DNA of 64,000 bases from Ridgeia piscesae. Its lineage: Eukaryota; Annelida; Polychaeta; Sabellida; Siboglinidae. Below are positions 11,801 through 23,141 of the stretch, piece after piece. The stretch is from contig JAODUO010000484.1 of NCBI GenBank assembly GCA_025642075.2, positions 68,501 to 132,500 of the forward strand, given 5' to 3'. Every line of letters begins with the position of its first letter. The stretch's first letter is position 1. Position numbers and translations under genes: made by a program. The notes beneath the pieces are model-generated. The model had not been told where the DNA came from. It saw nothing but the letters and a program-made list of their open reading frames with translations, and searched no databases.

Positions 11801-14800
11801 CGCCTTCTCCCGCCTAGTCGCCCCTCTCTACTGCACTCTACCGTCTACCCGCCTTCTCCCGCCTAGTCGCCCTCTCTCTATGCACTCTACCGTCTACCCG
11901 CCTTCTCCCGCCTAGTCGCCCTCTCTCTATGCACTCTACCGTCTATCCGCCTTCTCCCGCCTAGTCGCCCTCTCTCTATGCACTCTACCGTCTACCCGCC
12001 TTCTCCCGCCTAGTCGCCCTCTCTCTATGCACTCTACCGTCTATCCGCCTTCTCCCGTCTAGTCGCCCTCTCTCTATGCACTCTACCGTCTAGCCGCCCT
12101 CCCGCCTAGTCGCCCTCTCTCTATGCACTCTACCGTCTACCCGCCTTCTCCCGCCTAGTCGCCCTCTCTCTATGCACTCTACCGTCTACCCGCCTTCTCC
12201 CGCCTAGTCGCCCTCTCTCTATGCACTCTACCGTCTACCCGCCTTCTCCCGCCTAGTCGCCCTCTCTCTATGCACTCTACCGTCTACCCGCATTCTCCCG
12301 CCTAGTCGCCCTCTCTCTATGCACTCTACCGTCTACCCGCATTCTCCCGCCTAGTCGCCCTCTCTCTGGGACTCTACCGTCTACCCGCCTTCTCCCGTCT
12401 AGTCGCCCTCTCTCTACGCACTCTACCGTCTACCCGCCTTCTCCCGCCTAGTCGCCCTCTCTCTATGCACTCTACCGTCTACCCGCCTTCTCCCGCCTAG
12501 TCGCCCTCTCTCTATGCACTCTACCGTCTACCCGCCTTCTACCGCCTAGTCGCCCTCTCTCTATGCACTCTACCGTCTACCCGCCTTCTCCCGCCTAGTC
12601 GCCCTCTCTCTATGCACTCTACCGTCTACCCGCCTTCTCCGCCTAGTCGCCCTCTCTCTATGCACTCTACCGTCTACCCGCCTTCTCCGCCTAGTCGCCC
12701 TCTCTCTATGCACTCTACCGTCTACCCGCCTTCTCCCGCCTAGTCGCCCTCTCTCTATGCACTCTACCGTCTACCCGCCTTCTCCCGTCTAGTCGCCCTC
12801 TCTCTACGCACTCTACCGTCTACCCGCCTTCTCCCGTCTAGTCGCCCTCTCTCTACGCACTCTACCGTTCCGCCCTTTTACCGTCTAGTCGCCCTCTCTC
12901 TACTGCACTCTACCGTCTACCCGCCTTCTCCCGCCTAGTCGCCTCTCTCTACGCACTCTACCGTCTATCCGCCTTCTCCCGCCTAGTCGCCCTCTCTCTA
13001 CGCACTCTACCGTCTATCCGCCTTCTCCCGCCTAGTCGCCCTCTCTCTACGCACTCTACCGTCTACCCGCCTTCTCCCGTCTAGTCGCCCTCTCTCTACG
13101 CACTCTACCGTCTACCCGCCTTCTCCCGTCTAGTCGCTCTCTCTCTTGCACTCTACCGTCTACCCGCCTTCTCCCGTCTAGTCGCCCTCTCTCTACGCAC
13201 TCTACCGTCTATCCGCCTTCTCCCGTCTAGTCGCCCTCTCTCTATGCACTCTACCGTCTACCCGCCTTCTCCCGTCTAGTCGCCTCTCTCTATGCACTCT
13301 ACCGTCTACCCGCCTTCTCCCGTCTAGTCGCCCTCTCTCTATGCACTCTACCGTCTACCCGCCTTCTCCCGCCTAGTCGCCCTCTCTCTATGCACTCTAC
13401 CGTCTATCCGCCTTCTCCCGCCTAGTCGCCCTCTCTCTATGCACTCTACCGTCTATCCGCCTTCTCCCGCCTAGTCGCCTCTCTCTACGCACTCTACCGT
13501 CTACCCGCCTTCTCCCGTCTAGTCGCCCTCTCTCTATGCACTCTACCGTCTACCCGCCTTCTCCCGTCTAGTCGCCCTCTCTCTATGCACTCTACCGTCT
13601 CTCCGCCTTCTCCGCCTAGTCGCCCTCTCTCTATCACTCTACCGTCTACCCGCCTTCTCCCGCCTAGTCGCCCTCTCTCTCTATCACTCTCCGTCTATCT
13701 CGCCCTTCTCCCGTCTAGTCGCCCTCTCTCTATGCACTCTACCGTCTACCCGCCTTCTCCCGTCTAGTCGCCCTCTCTCTATGCACTCTACCGTCTACCC
13801 GCCTTCTCCCGTCTAGTCGCCCTCTCTCTATGCACTCTACCGTCTACCCGCCTTCTACCGTCTAGTCGCCCTCTCTCTATGGACTCTACCGTCTACCCGC
13901 CTTCTACCGTCTAGTCGCCCTCTCTCTATGCACTCTACCGTCTACCCGCCTTCTACCGTCTAGTCGCCCTCTCTCTATGCACTCTACCGTCTACCCGCCT
14001 TCTTCCGTCTAGTCGCCCTCTCTCTACGCACTCTACCGTCTACCCGCCTTCTACCGTCTAGTCGCTCTCTCTCTATGCACTCTACCGTCTACCCGCCTTC
14101 TTCCGTCTAGTCGCCCTCTCTCTATGCACTCTACCGTCTACCCGCCTTCTACCGTCTAGTCGCCCTCTCTCTACGCACTCTACCGTCTACCCGCCTTCTA
14201 CCGTCTAGTCGCCCTCTCTCTACGCACTCTACCGTCTACCCGCCTTCTACCGTCTAGTCGCTCTCTCTCTATGCACTCTACCGTCTACCCGCCTTCTACC
14301 GTCTAGTCGCTCTCTCTCTACGCACTCTACCGTCTACCCGCCTTCTACCGTCTAGTCGCCCTCTCTCTATGCACTCTACCGTCTACCCGCCTTCTATCGT
14401 CTAGTCGCCCTCTCTCTATGCACTCTACCGTCTACCCGCCTTCTCCCGTCTAGTCGCTCTCTCTCTACGCACTCTACCGTCTACCCGCCTTCTACCGTCT
14501 AGTCGCCTCTCTCTATGCACTCTACCGTCTACCCGCCTTCTACCGTCTAGTCGCTCTCTCTCTCTCGCACTCTACCGTCTACCCGCCTTCTCCCGCCTAG
14601 TCGCCCTCTCTCTATGCACTCTACCGTCTATCCGCCTTCTCCCGTCTAGTCGCCTCTCTCTCTACGCACTCTACCGTCTACCCGCCTTCTACCGTCTAGT
14701 CGCTCTTCTCTCTATGCACTCTACCGTCTACCCGCCTTCTACCGTCTAGTCGCTCTCTCTCTACGCACTCTACCGTCTACCCGCCTTCTCCCGCCTAGTC

Positions 14801-15060
14801 GCCCTCTCTCTATGCACTCTACCGTCTATCCGCCTTCTCCCGCCTAGTCGCTCTCTCTCTACGCACTCTACCGTCTACCCGCCTTCTACCGTCTAGTCGC
14901 TCTCTCTCTCTCTCTCTACGCACTCTACCGTCTACCCGCCTTCTATCGTCTAGTCGCCCTCTCTCTACGCACTCTACCGTCTACCCGCCTTCTCCCGCCT
15001 AGTCGCCCTCTCTCTACGCACTCTACCGTCTACCCGCCTTCTCCTCTGTCCCCCCAGTCG

Positions 15061-15063
<3 letters not shown>

Positions 15064-15119
<56 letters not shown>
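15064..15119. repeat. (CT)n microsatellite within the satellite
   Basis: An almost pure CT run inside the 49-bp array, apparently grown from the CTCTCTCT part of the unit. Confidence 0.9.
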
Positions 15120-15120
<1 letters not shown>

Positions 15121-15239
15121 GCAATCTACCGTCTACCCGCCTTCTATCGTCTAGTCGCTCTCTCTCTACGCACTCTACCGTCTACCCGCCTTCTCCCGTC
15201 TAGTCGCCCTCTCTCTATCGCACTCTACCGTCTACCCGC

Positions 15240-16081
15240 CTACTACCGGGTTTGTCCTCTTCTCTCTTCTCTCTCTTCTCTGATCTTCTTCTCTCTCTCA
15301 ACTCTCCTCTGGGTTCTTTCTCTCTAATTCTCTCTCTCTCTCTCTCTCCTTGTCTCTCTGTTTCTACCTAATGCGGTCCGCCTTCTACCGTAGTCGTCTC
15401 TCTACTATGCACTCTTACCGTCTACATGGGCCTTCTCCGTCTAGTCGCTTTTCTCTCTACGCACTCTACCGTCTACCCGCCTTCTACAGTCAGTCGCACA
15501 TTTTCTAGCTATCTACCGTTACCGGAACTTCTACCGTCTAGTCGCCCTTCTCTCTACGGCACTCTACCGTCTACCAGCCTATCTACCCATCGCTCTCTCT
15601 CTAGTCGCACTCTACCGTCTACCCGCCTTCTACCGTCTACCCGCCTTCCCACCGTCTAGTCGTTTCTCCTAGACTCGTACCGTCTAAGTTCTACGTCTAG
15701 TGCTCACTCAGTGCCACGTCGACCGGGCTACCGTCGTTCTCCTCTAGCACGACTCACTCTCTCTCTCTCTCTCACTCTACCGTCTACCGCCTCTACCGTC
15801 TACATGCCTTCTACCGTCTAGTCGCCCTCTCTCTACGCACTCTACCGTCTACCCGCCTTCTACCGTCTAGTCGCTCTCTCTCTATGCACTCTACCGTCTA
15901 CGTCTGTCGCTCTCTCTATGCACGTCTACCGCTCGTTCTACCGTCTAGTCGCCTTCTCTCTACGCACTCTACCGTCTACCCGCCTTCTACCGTCTAGTCG
16001 CTCTCTCTCTACGCACTCTACCGTCTACCCGCCTTCTTCGTCTAGTCGCTCTTCTCTGTCTCTGTCTCTGTCTCTGTCTTG

Positions 16082-16145
<64 letters not shown>

Positions 16146-16510
16146 CCTCTTCCCCTTTCCCTTTACCCCCTTCTCCCTCTAGTCCTCTCTCTCTATGCCT
16201 CTACCGTCTACCCGCCTTCACCGTCTGTCGCTCTCTCTCTTCTCCGTCTACCGCCTTCTCCCGTCTAGTCGCCTTCTCTCGCCCCCTTCCGTCTACCCCC
16301 CTTCTACCGTCTAGTCGCCCTCTCTACCACTCTACCGTCTACCCCCCTTCTCCGTCTAGTCCCTCTCTCTCTCTATCCTCTACCGTCTACCCCCCTTCTT
16401 CCGTCTAGTCGCCCTCTCTCTACGCACTCTACCTCTACCCCCCTTTTCCCGTCAGTCGCCCTCTCTCTTCACTCTACCGTCACCCCCCTTCTTCCGTCTA
16501 GTCGCCCCCT
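15240..16510. repeat. Scrambled CT-rich stretch of the satellite
   Basis: Satellite fragments are mixed with irregular CT-rich sequence, including a second CT run at 16,085-16,142. Units are truncated and full of indels, whereas the copies on either side are almost perfect. This may be replication-slippage damage or poor consensus sequence in the assembly. Confidence 0.75.
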
Positions 16511-16732
16511 CTCTAGCATTACCGTCTACCCGCCTTCTCCCGTCTAGTCGCCCTCTCTCTATGCATCTACCGTCTACCCGCCTTCTTCCGTCTAGTCGCC
16601 CTCTCTCTATGCACTCTACCGTCTACCCGCCTTCTCCCGTCTAGTCGCCCTCTCTCTATGCACTCTACCGTATACCCGCCTTCTCCCGTCTAGTCGCCAT
16701 CTCCCGTCTAGTCGCCCTCTCTGTACGCAATC

Positions 16733-18065
16733 CCACTAACTAGGGTTAGACACAAAATTTGTTTAGGAAAACTAGAAAGAAAGTTGGGGGTTATTTGATC
16801 GAATTTGTTTATACCAAACTCCCCGGGAGCGGTGTTTGGTCTCAAAATAAAAACATAATTTTGTATCAATTAACCCCAACTTGTTTCTGTTTCAAACCAT
16901 AGAAGTGCAGGAATCCGCCACTTCTCCCGTAGGCGATAAGCATCAAGCAGGCGAGGGGTGAAAGTGCAACAACAATTTCGTCATTTACAATGTGCTTGAT
17001 GGCTAGAGCCTATTAATAATATCAACACAAGGATGCAAACTGATAGAGCCCGTAAGCGTATTTACTAAAATAATATCAAGTTGTGCGCTGTGGTCGCCAA
17101 CCAATTTATCTACTCGATTTTCTAATGGGTGGTCGGAACTTCATATCGCGAGTTTATTGTCTAACCGGCGAGTTCTGTGTAGCGGCTTTTAAGAGAGAGG
17201 TGTGTTGAATCAGGCTATATGCCCCGCAATTTTTCTGAAATTAAAGATGGGGGGACAATTAACGCGTCCCCCCCGACCCCCACCGAGCGACGCCCGTGAT
17301 CACAACCGTATATTTTTCTAGACTATGTTTAGAAAAATGTTCTATGTTGTAAGATGAACCACCAAGTGCCACGTAGACGAACACGGACACAGTCGTGTCT
17401 CTCTAGGGACACATAGACGCACACGGACATTGTCATGTTTCACTAGTGACACGTGGACGCACACGGACATAGTCCTGTCTCACTAGTGACACGTGGACGC
17501 ACACGGACATAATCGTGTCTCTCTAATGACACGTAGACGCACAAGGACATAGTTGTGTCTCACTAGTGACACGTGGACGCACACGGACATAGTTGTGTCT
17601 CACTAGTGACACGTGGACGCACACGGACATAGTTGTGTCTCACTAGTGACACGTGGACCACCAAAGTTCTCGTCTTATGATAGAAAGTGCCAAAGTTTTC
17701 CCACAGAAGGTTATGAAAGTACTAAGATGACTCAGAAAAAAATACGTCAAAGTGACAAAGCCATTGCAGTGAAACGCTGAAAAGTTGCGAAATGGTACAA
17801 AGTCGGCACACCGACTTAGTAAAACATGAAAACTTGACAAGGTTATCGCGTCGAAACAGAAAAATATTCCATTTTACTACAAGTTACGAAACTAAATTAG
17901 TTAAATTTGTGAAAACACCACCTGTCTAACGCAATGAAACGTTACGAAATGGAACAAAGTTAGCACATCGACTTAGTAAAATATGAAAACCTGACAAAGT
18001 TATCGCATTGAAACACTAAAAGTTATGTTATGACTGATCGAAGTGTGTCTAACCCTAATTAGTGG
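16733..18065. mobile_element. Possible TIR element next to the satellite
   Basis: The ends form an inverted repeat of 22 bp with one mismatch (16,733-16,754 against 18,044-18,065; core TAGGGTTAGACACA). The interior holds a 40-bp minisatellite and copies of a longer degenerate repeat. No target-site duplication is visible and no protein is recognisable. The long degenerate repeat also continues beyond the right end, so these may not be the true boundaries. Confidence 0.45.
17362..17657. repeat. 40-bp minisatellite
   Basis: About seven copies of a 40-bp unit around CACTAGTGACACGTGGACGC and ACACGGACATAGTTGTGTCT. The last three copies are almost identical. The unit contains the E-box-like CACGTGG. 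Confidence 0.9.
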
Positions 18066-18925
18066 TTGTTGTGTCTGCGAGATGGCGCTCGTATCAAATG
18101 TTGTGTTAGAGTTGTCGGCTAGACGGTGCTAGCTTTTTAAAGTAGTGTCGTCACAACCCAACATTTTCTAGATTTGGTTATGAAAATATTCTATGACGTA
18201 AGATAAACCACCGACTTTGTCGTTTTATTATCGAAAGCACCGCAGTTTTCCGATAAAAAGTTACGAAAGTACCAAGTTGGTTTAATAAAACGCGACAGTG
18301 ACAAACCTGTGTTGCAGTGAAACGTTATCTCGTGGAGCTGAAAAATCTTAGCTGATTACCATGAAGACTTTGCAAAATACGAAAACAAGACAAGGTTATC
18401 ACGTCGAAACAGAAAAATACTAAGTTAGTTGTGAAAACATTGCTCTCTACTTTCGTTGAGACGGTAACAATATTACGAAATTATCGCACTGACTTAGCAA
18501 AACTTAGAAAAATACGACAATGTGAAAAGGATGTTAGGCCGAAACGGAAGATTATTGAGAGTTTAATACATTCATATCGTAAAATATCAAAATGTTTTCC
18601 GTTTTCCAAAGTGAAAAACAAAAAAGTTAAGAAGTTACCACGCTAACTTAGTAATTGTGAAAAAGTCGCTCTTTCTATCTCGTTCAGGCTGTACATGTTA
18701 CGAAATCACCACACTGACTTAGTAAAATACGAATAGTTGAAAAGGCTATCGCGTCGAAAGACTAAAGCATTCAGACTTTACAACAAGTTACAACGTTAAC
18801 TCAGTTAAACATATAAAAACGCCACCTGTCTAACGACATGACACGGAGAAACGTTACGAAATGCTACGTAGTTAGCGCACTGACTCAGTCAAATAAGAAA
18901 AATTGGCAAGGTTATCGCGTCGAAA
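17840..18925. repeat. Degenerate long-period repeat
   Basis: The phrase TTATCGCGTCGAAAC and its surroundings (ACTTAGTAAAATA, GTTACGAAAT) recur near 17,844, 17,998, 18,393, 18,744 and 18,909 at irregular spacing of about 150-400 bp. The open frames here look accidental. Confidence 0.65.
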
Positions 18926-18932
18926 CTTTAAG

Positions 18933-19023
18933 CCTCCACATCTCACTCTGAAGAACGAGAGCGTCCCGGTAAAGCAGAACTTTGACATCTGTGGTGGTCC
19001 AGGGGAGAGGTTCTGTCCTGCAG
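18933..19023 (+). pseudogene. Isolated exon-like fragment of electron-transfer-flavoprotein ubiquinone oxidoreductase
   Basis: The plus strand encodes PPHLTLKNESVPVK followed by GGPGERFCPAG. From memory of the family this matches the region of ETFDH around the first cysteine of its 4Fe-4S cluster domain near the C-terminus. ETFDH is a mitochondrial inner-membrane enzyme that passes electrons from ETF to ubiquinone. The similarity stops exactly at CAG|GTATTG, a good splice donor, so this looks like a genomic exon copy and not a retrocopy. I find no preceding exon in the repeats upstream and no following exon (VYEF...) downstream. It is therefore probably a captured or left-over fragment. A true exon of a gene reaching beyond the window cannot be fully excluded. 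Confidence 0.65.
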
Positions 19024-20513
19024 GTATTGTTGCCAGTCGTTTCCATGTGGTGACAGTTTGTTCGAGGTGTGCGGTGACACAGTGTTTAGGACATCAGACT
19101 TTGTATCAAGAGAGTTTGGGTAAAAATCTTCATGCTGTTGATTCGAAGCATGGCCAGTTTAGGTCACTCACACAGAGGGAGTATCTGGCGATAGACACTG
19201 GAGGGTATTCTGCACAAATAATCATCTCACGGTACACGCAGCTGATCTGTTGTCAGAGGAGGCTATTGATGAAGTCTAGGTTGTTACCGATGATTTGATG
19301 ATTGTTGCTGAAACTGTCACAGGCATGAATGGTGTGTACTTGGGTAGTTGATTGATGTCAACAAGACAACACTTCAAGGAGAAACATGTTTCGGTGGAAG
19401 GAGGTGCTTCCGGGAGCACTTTTTGAAACATCTGTATTGTCTCAATGTGATATTTCTTCTTCTCTGCTCATTGAAGTGTTGTCTTGTTGAATTGCAATTG
19501 ACAAGAGTCGTGCCATTTGACTTTGTGCTGCCGGAAAATTGCCTCAATGCCTACATCATCATCTAACCTTGACAGGTTGACAGTCTTAGGCAAGCAACCC
19601 TATCGAAAACCATTGATATTATGGTCAGTGATAGTTTTGTAACCTATCCCCCCCGGGTCATGTTTTGAATAAGCAGGGCAGCGAAGCACGTCCGGTGAGT
19701 CTCTTCTGGTGGAAATAGCATGCAGAAGGCTGTCATAACTCTACGGATTACCTGCACTACATTCTCACTCGATTTGAGTTATTATTAATACACTCGGCAT
19801 TTATAACATCTAACAGAATACATAACATTCAAAACGAAGCGTGGTTTCCTGCTAATTTGTTTACGTGACATCCTCGCACCCACATGATCAGCAGCTAAAC
19901 CTGTTACGATCTGAAATACCATAATATGTGTTATACGTTCTATCACCTATCATAATTATTGACATTAGTCGGACGAAATTTAAAGCCAGAATTCGTTTTA
20001 ACGGCAGGATACGAAGGTCGACGAATTTACGGCTAAATGCAATTTTTGTTCTATTTTCAGTCGCCGTCCAACGGTATATCTATATGTGGTTTAGTCGTTA
20101 AGATTTGAGGAAAATTTGATTTGAAAGGCGCCATCTTAAAAAATGGCGGATGTTGAAGTTGGAGAAGGTCATACGTAACACAGTGGAAATAGCTACCTTG
20201 AAAAACTTACCTTTTGACGCAAATGTGGCGGTTCTGGTTGGAGCATTTTAAAGGTATGGACAACATTCATTTTAACGGCCGTCATTTGATAAAAATGGCG
20301 GATTCGAAGGTCAACGAAGGTCAAATGCAAAATATTTCAAAACATTGAAATCGGCTGTCCACATACCCATATTCTGACAAAAGAATTACTGCTCTATGTG
20401 GCGTAGTTCATGAGATATAGGATCATTAGTCTTGGCATCCGCCATCTTTACAAATGGCGGATGTGAATGTCTGTCGGAGAAAGTCAAAAGTAATATATTT
20501 GAAAAGGTGGTCC
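19024..20513. other. No gene recognised; contains a small hairpin and a GCCAT/ATGGC repeat
   Basis: The first part may be intron or captured DNA following the ETFDH fragment. Positions 19,358-19,377 and 19,471-19,490 form a perfect 20-bp inverted repeat. From about 20,130 the sequence has several short hairpins of the type GCCATCTTnnnAAATGGCGG, and one more lies beyond the transposon at about 23,520-23,545. This suggests a dispersed repeat that was interrupted by the transposon. Confidence 0.5.
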
Positions 20514-21234
20514 CCGAAAACGGGGCACACTAAAAGGCGGGCCACAATTGGCAGACTGCGCGGAAACGGCAGACCACATTCACAAAGATGCCACCGATCG
20601 GTACGCTCCATGTTTACAAGTTTTGTTGTTGTTTACGCGTCCGATCGTAAATATTGGAGACTTTTATTATTGTGTTGTACTAACAATTTTAAATGTAATG
20701 CCGAATGGTATTACTTGTATTTATAAAATCCTAGAAATAAATTAAACTGTTAGGCCTTACTAATTAACTCTACCAGTATTCGCTCAATCAAATCAAAAAA
20801 GTTACTCACTTTTTCCAATTGACATGGACAGTTTTGCAATAGAGCTATTATGCCCTTGTGGCCTTCTAGAAGTGTTTGGAGACATGGTGGCTTGTGACAG
20901 ATGTCGCAATGTGGTACCATCACAGATGTTGTGAATTTCCATATAACGTAAAAACTAATGGTTTTGCAGCTCTTGTCAATGCAAAAGACCAAGTAAAGTG
21001 CCTAAAAAATTTCAATAACAAATCATGAATGTTATTACCCCTGTTATTATCACTAGTTATTTTACTATCTTCTCATGTGTGGTGCTACGGTATTTCAATG
21101 AAAAGACTGATTTATTAGTTTAATTTGCCAATACTGTTATTAAATTTTATTTGCATGTTTTTTTAAGGTAAAAATATGGATATCGTCGCTTCTAGTGGTG
21201 TTATTTTTAACATGTCATATACATTGTATTACAC

Positions 21235-21238
<4 letters not shown>

Positions 21239-21299
<61 letters not shown>
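21239..21299. repeat. (TA)n microsatellite at the 3' end of the RTE-like LINE
   Basis: A run of about 30 TA units directly follows the last codons of the minus-strand LINE. RTE-clade elements commonly end in short tandem repeats, so this is probably the expanded tail. Confidence 0.9.
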
Positions 21300-21304
<5 letters not shown>

Positions 21305-22895
21305 CACACAATATGGTATAGGTGGGGTCAGCTGCCCGAATTCTTGATGTCCAGAATGTTCTGACCTGGGCATCCTCCGGGGTGATCTGCAGTGCCTGCA
21401 TATCCCTTCGGACGCAATCCATCCATCTCCCTCTTGGTCTTTTTCCTGGCACTCTCATGTCAACAACTGCTCTCACGTCGTTGTTTTCTTCCATTCTCTG
21501 CATGTGTCCATACCAGCGTAGTCTAATTTCTCTTACTTTCTCTTGTATACTATTCACTCCTAGCTCCTTTCTGATGTCCACACTCTTTACTTTGTCTCTC
21601 AGTGTTACTCCTTTAATTCTTCGCAACATCCTCGTCTCTGTTTTCTCGAGAATCTGTTCCTCCTTCTTTCTAACTGTCCAACATTCTGCTCCATACAGAA
21701 GTACTGGTCTAATGACAGTCATGTAGAGCTTGATCTTTAGTTTCCTTGACATTTTCTTGTCACTGATAACTCCGGATAGGTCTCTCCACTTGCCCCACGC
21801 TGCACTGACTCTTGCTCTTACTGCTTCCTCTGATCCTGACACCTAAATATTTGAATTTATTCACCTGTCTGAGGCTCGTGCCTTGGCTGTCTTTGATGTT
21901 TGCTTTTGTTCCTCTCTTGCTGCTGACCATCACTTCCATTTTCCTGATGTTGACTTTTCGTCCCTCGCTCTCCATCCCTATCTGCCAATCAAGCCATCTT
22001 CTCTGCATCTCCTCCTCTGTGTCTGTTACTACTGCCAGATCGTCGGCAAACAGCAGCTCACGTGGCAACCCGTGTCTGAACTCTTCGCTGATGACATCTA
22101 GTACTAGGATAAACAAGAATGGGCTTAGCCCTGATCCCTGGTGTAGGCCAACTTTGGTGGGAAACTCATCAGTTCTGCCATGCATGGTTTTCACTACTGT
22201 TGATGCTCCATGGTATGTGGTTTTCTTGCAGTTGTTGTATGATAAATACTGCATCTGTTGTACCTTTCCCTGGACTAAATCCAAATTGCATGTTGTTGAC
22301 TGTGATCAGGTTTCTGAGTCTGCGCTCTACAATCTTCTCAAACATCTTCATCGCAAGTTCGAACAACTTAATGCCTCTAAAGTTCTCACATTTTAGTGGG
22401 TCCCCCTTTTGCTTGTATATGGGGACAATGCCACTTTTCTTCCACTCCTCTGGCATCTGTTCTTCTTCCCAAACTCTCTTCAGTATTTCATGCATCATGT
22501 CCACTCCACTCTCCCCTAGGTGTTTGATAAGGTCTACCGGGAGGCCTGAGCATCCTGCAGGTTTTCCCTTCTTCTATTGCTTTTTTCACCTCTTCCCTTG
22601 AGATATCCTGGACTGGTCCTTCTACTGCTGGTACTTCTCCGAGCTGTTCCGTGGCGTTTTCTACATTTAGTAGGTTGCTGAAATACTCTCTCCGCCTCTC
22701 TTTGATCTTTACCTCATCTGTTAACATCTCCCCTATTTGGTCTTTAATCACATTCACTTCCCCAATGTCTCTTCTTGATCTTGCCCTTTGTTTTGCCACC
22801 TTGTGGATCATCCGCTCACCTTCCTCTGTTCCCATCTTGTCATACCATTTTTGTATGCCTCGTTTTTAGCTTTGGCTACTGCAGCTTTTGCCTCT
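21300..22895 (-). pseudogene. RTE-like LINE reverse transcriptase, 5'-truncated and frameshifted
   Basis: The minus strand holds three open segments that follow each other along one reverse transcriptase. About 22,835-22,488 is the linker before the polymerase (RREYFSNLLN). About 22,504-22,169 is the early fingers region (MPEEWKKSGIVPIYKQKGD and FRGIKL). From 22,284 come GLHQGSGLSPFLFILVLDV and the catalytic motif LLFADDLA (FADD codons at 22,039-22,050), then FKYLGV. About 21,842-21,320 is the C-terminal tail (LLYGAECW, LRWYGHMQRM, GKRPRGRWMDCVRRDM). The endonuclease is missing because the copy is 5'-truncated near 22,895. Frameshifts between the segments make it inactive. The tail motifs and the nearly absent 3' UTR point to the RTE clade. 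Confidence 0.9.
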
Positions 22896-22926
22896 CTCTC
22901 TCACACACATATATATATATATATAT

Positions 22927-23098
22927 TCTTCTTCTTTGCTGTCCATCGTGTCCGATGATGACATCAGTGTAGGGGTTCGTCCGTTACGTGCTTTGCTCGT
23001 TGGTGAGAGAATAGTCCAATTTGAGATTTAAACCCTCTCCCGCAGTTGACACAGAAAATGACAGTGGCAGAAGGATCAGGAAGGCCATGGTGGAGATT

Positions 23099-23101
<3 letters not shown>
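22927..23101 (-). pseudogene. LINE 3' fragment encoding a C2H2 zinc finger
   Basis: Read on the minus strand, this 175-bp piece encodes FCVNCGRGFKSQIGLFSHQR followed by AKH, and stops soon after. The spacing is C-X2-C-X12-H-X4-H. Fingers of this type occur at the C-terminus of reverse-transcriptase proteins in several invertebrate LINE families. The fragment lies between two TA microsatellites (22,908-22,925 and 23,101-23,138). It appears to be a separate 3' remnant and not part of the neighbouring RTE-like copy. Confidence 0.7.

Positions 23102-23138
<37 letters not shown>
23101..23138. repeat. (TA)n microsatellite
   Basis: About 18 TA units bordering the zinc-finger LINE fragment. A shorter TA run lies at 22,908-22,925. 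Confidence 0.9.

Positions 23139-23141
<3 letters not shown>

Larger units (their letters stand above)
8881..16730. repeat. Homogenised 49-bp satellite array
   Basis: About 150 tandem copies of a 49-bp unit made of CACTCTACCGTCTACCCGCC, TTCTCCCGCCTAGTCGCC and CTCTCTATG. The second third is recognisably the 18-bp monomer of the neighbouring array. Copies differ at a few recurrent sites (ATGCA/ACGCA, CTACCCG/CTATCCG, CCGCCTAG/CCGTCTAG). Between about 13,840 and 16,040 the variant TTCTACCGTCTAG dominates. The array ends at a sharp border near 16,730. It has no plausible coding function. Confidence 0.95.

Noticed and set aside
1..16730. CRISPR-like array
   Set aside because: Repeats are contiguous without unique spacers, and the DNA is animal nuclear sequence.
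16741..16749. TAGGGTTAG as possible telomere repeat
   Set aside because: Only one and a half units, and it is part of an inverted repeat whose partner is at 18,051-18,059.
20750..20992. 80-codon minus-strand open frame with HCDICHKPPC
   Set aside because: It could be a transposase scrap inside the 20.5-kb transposon, but I recognise no domain and the length is compatible with chance.
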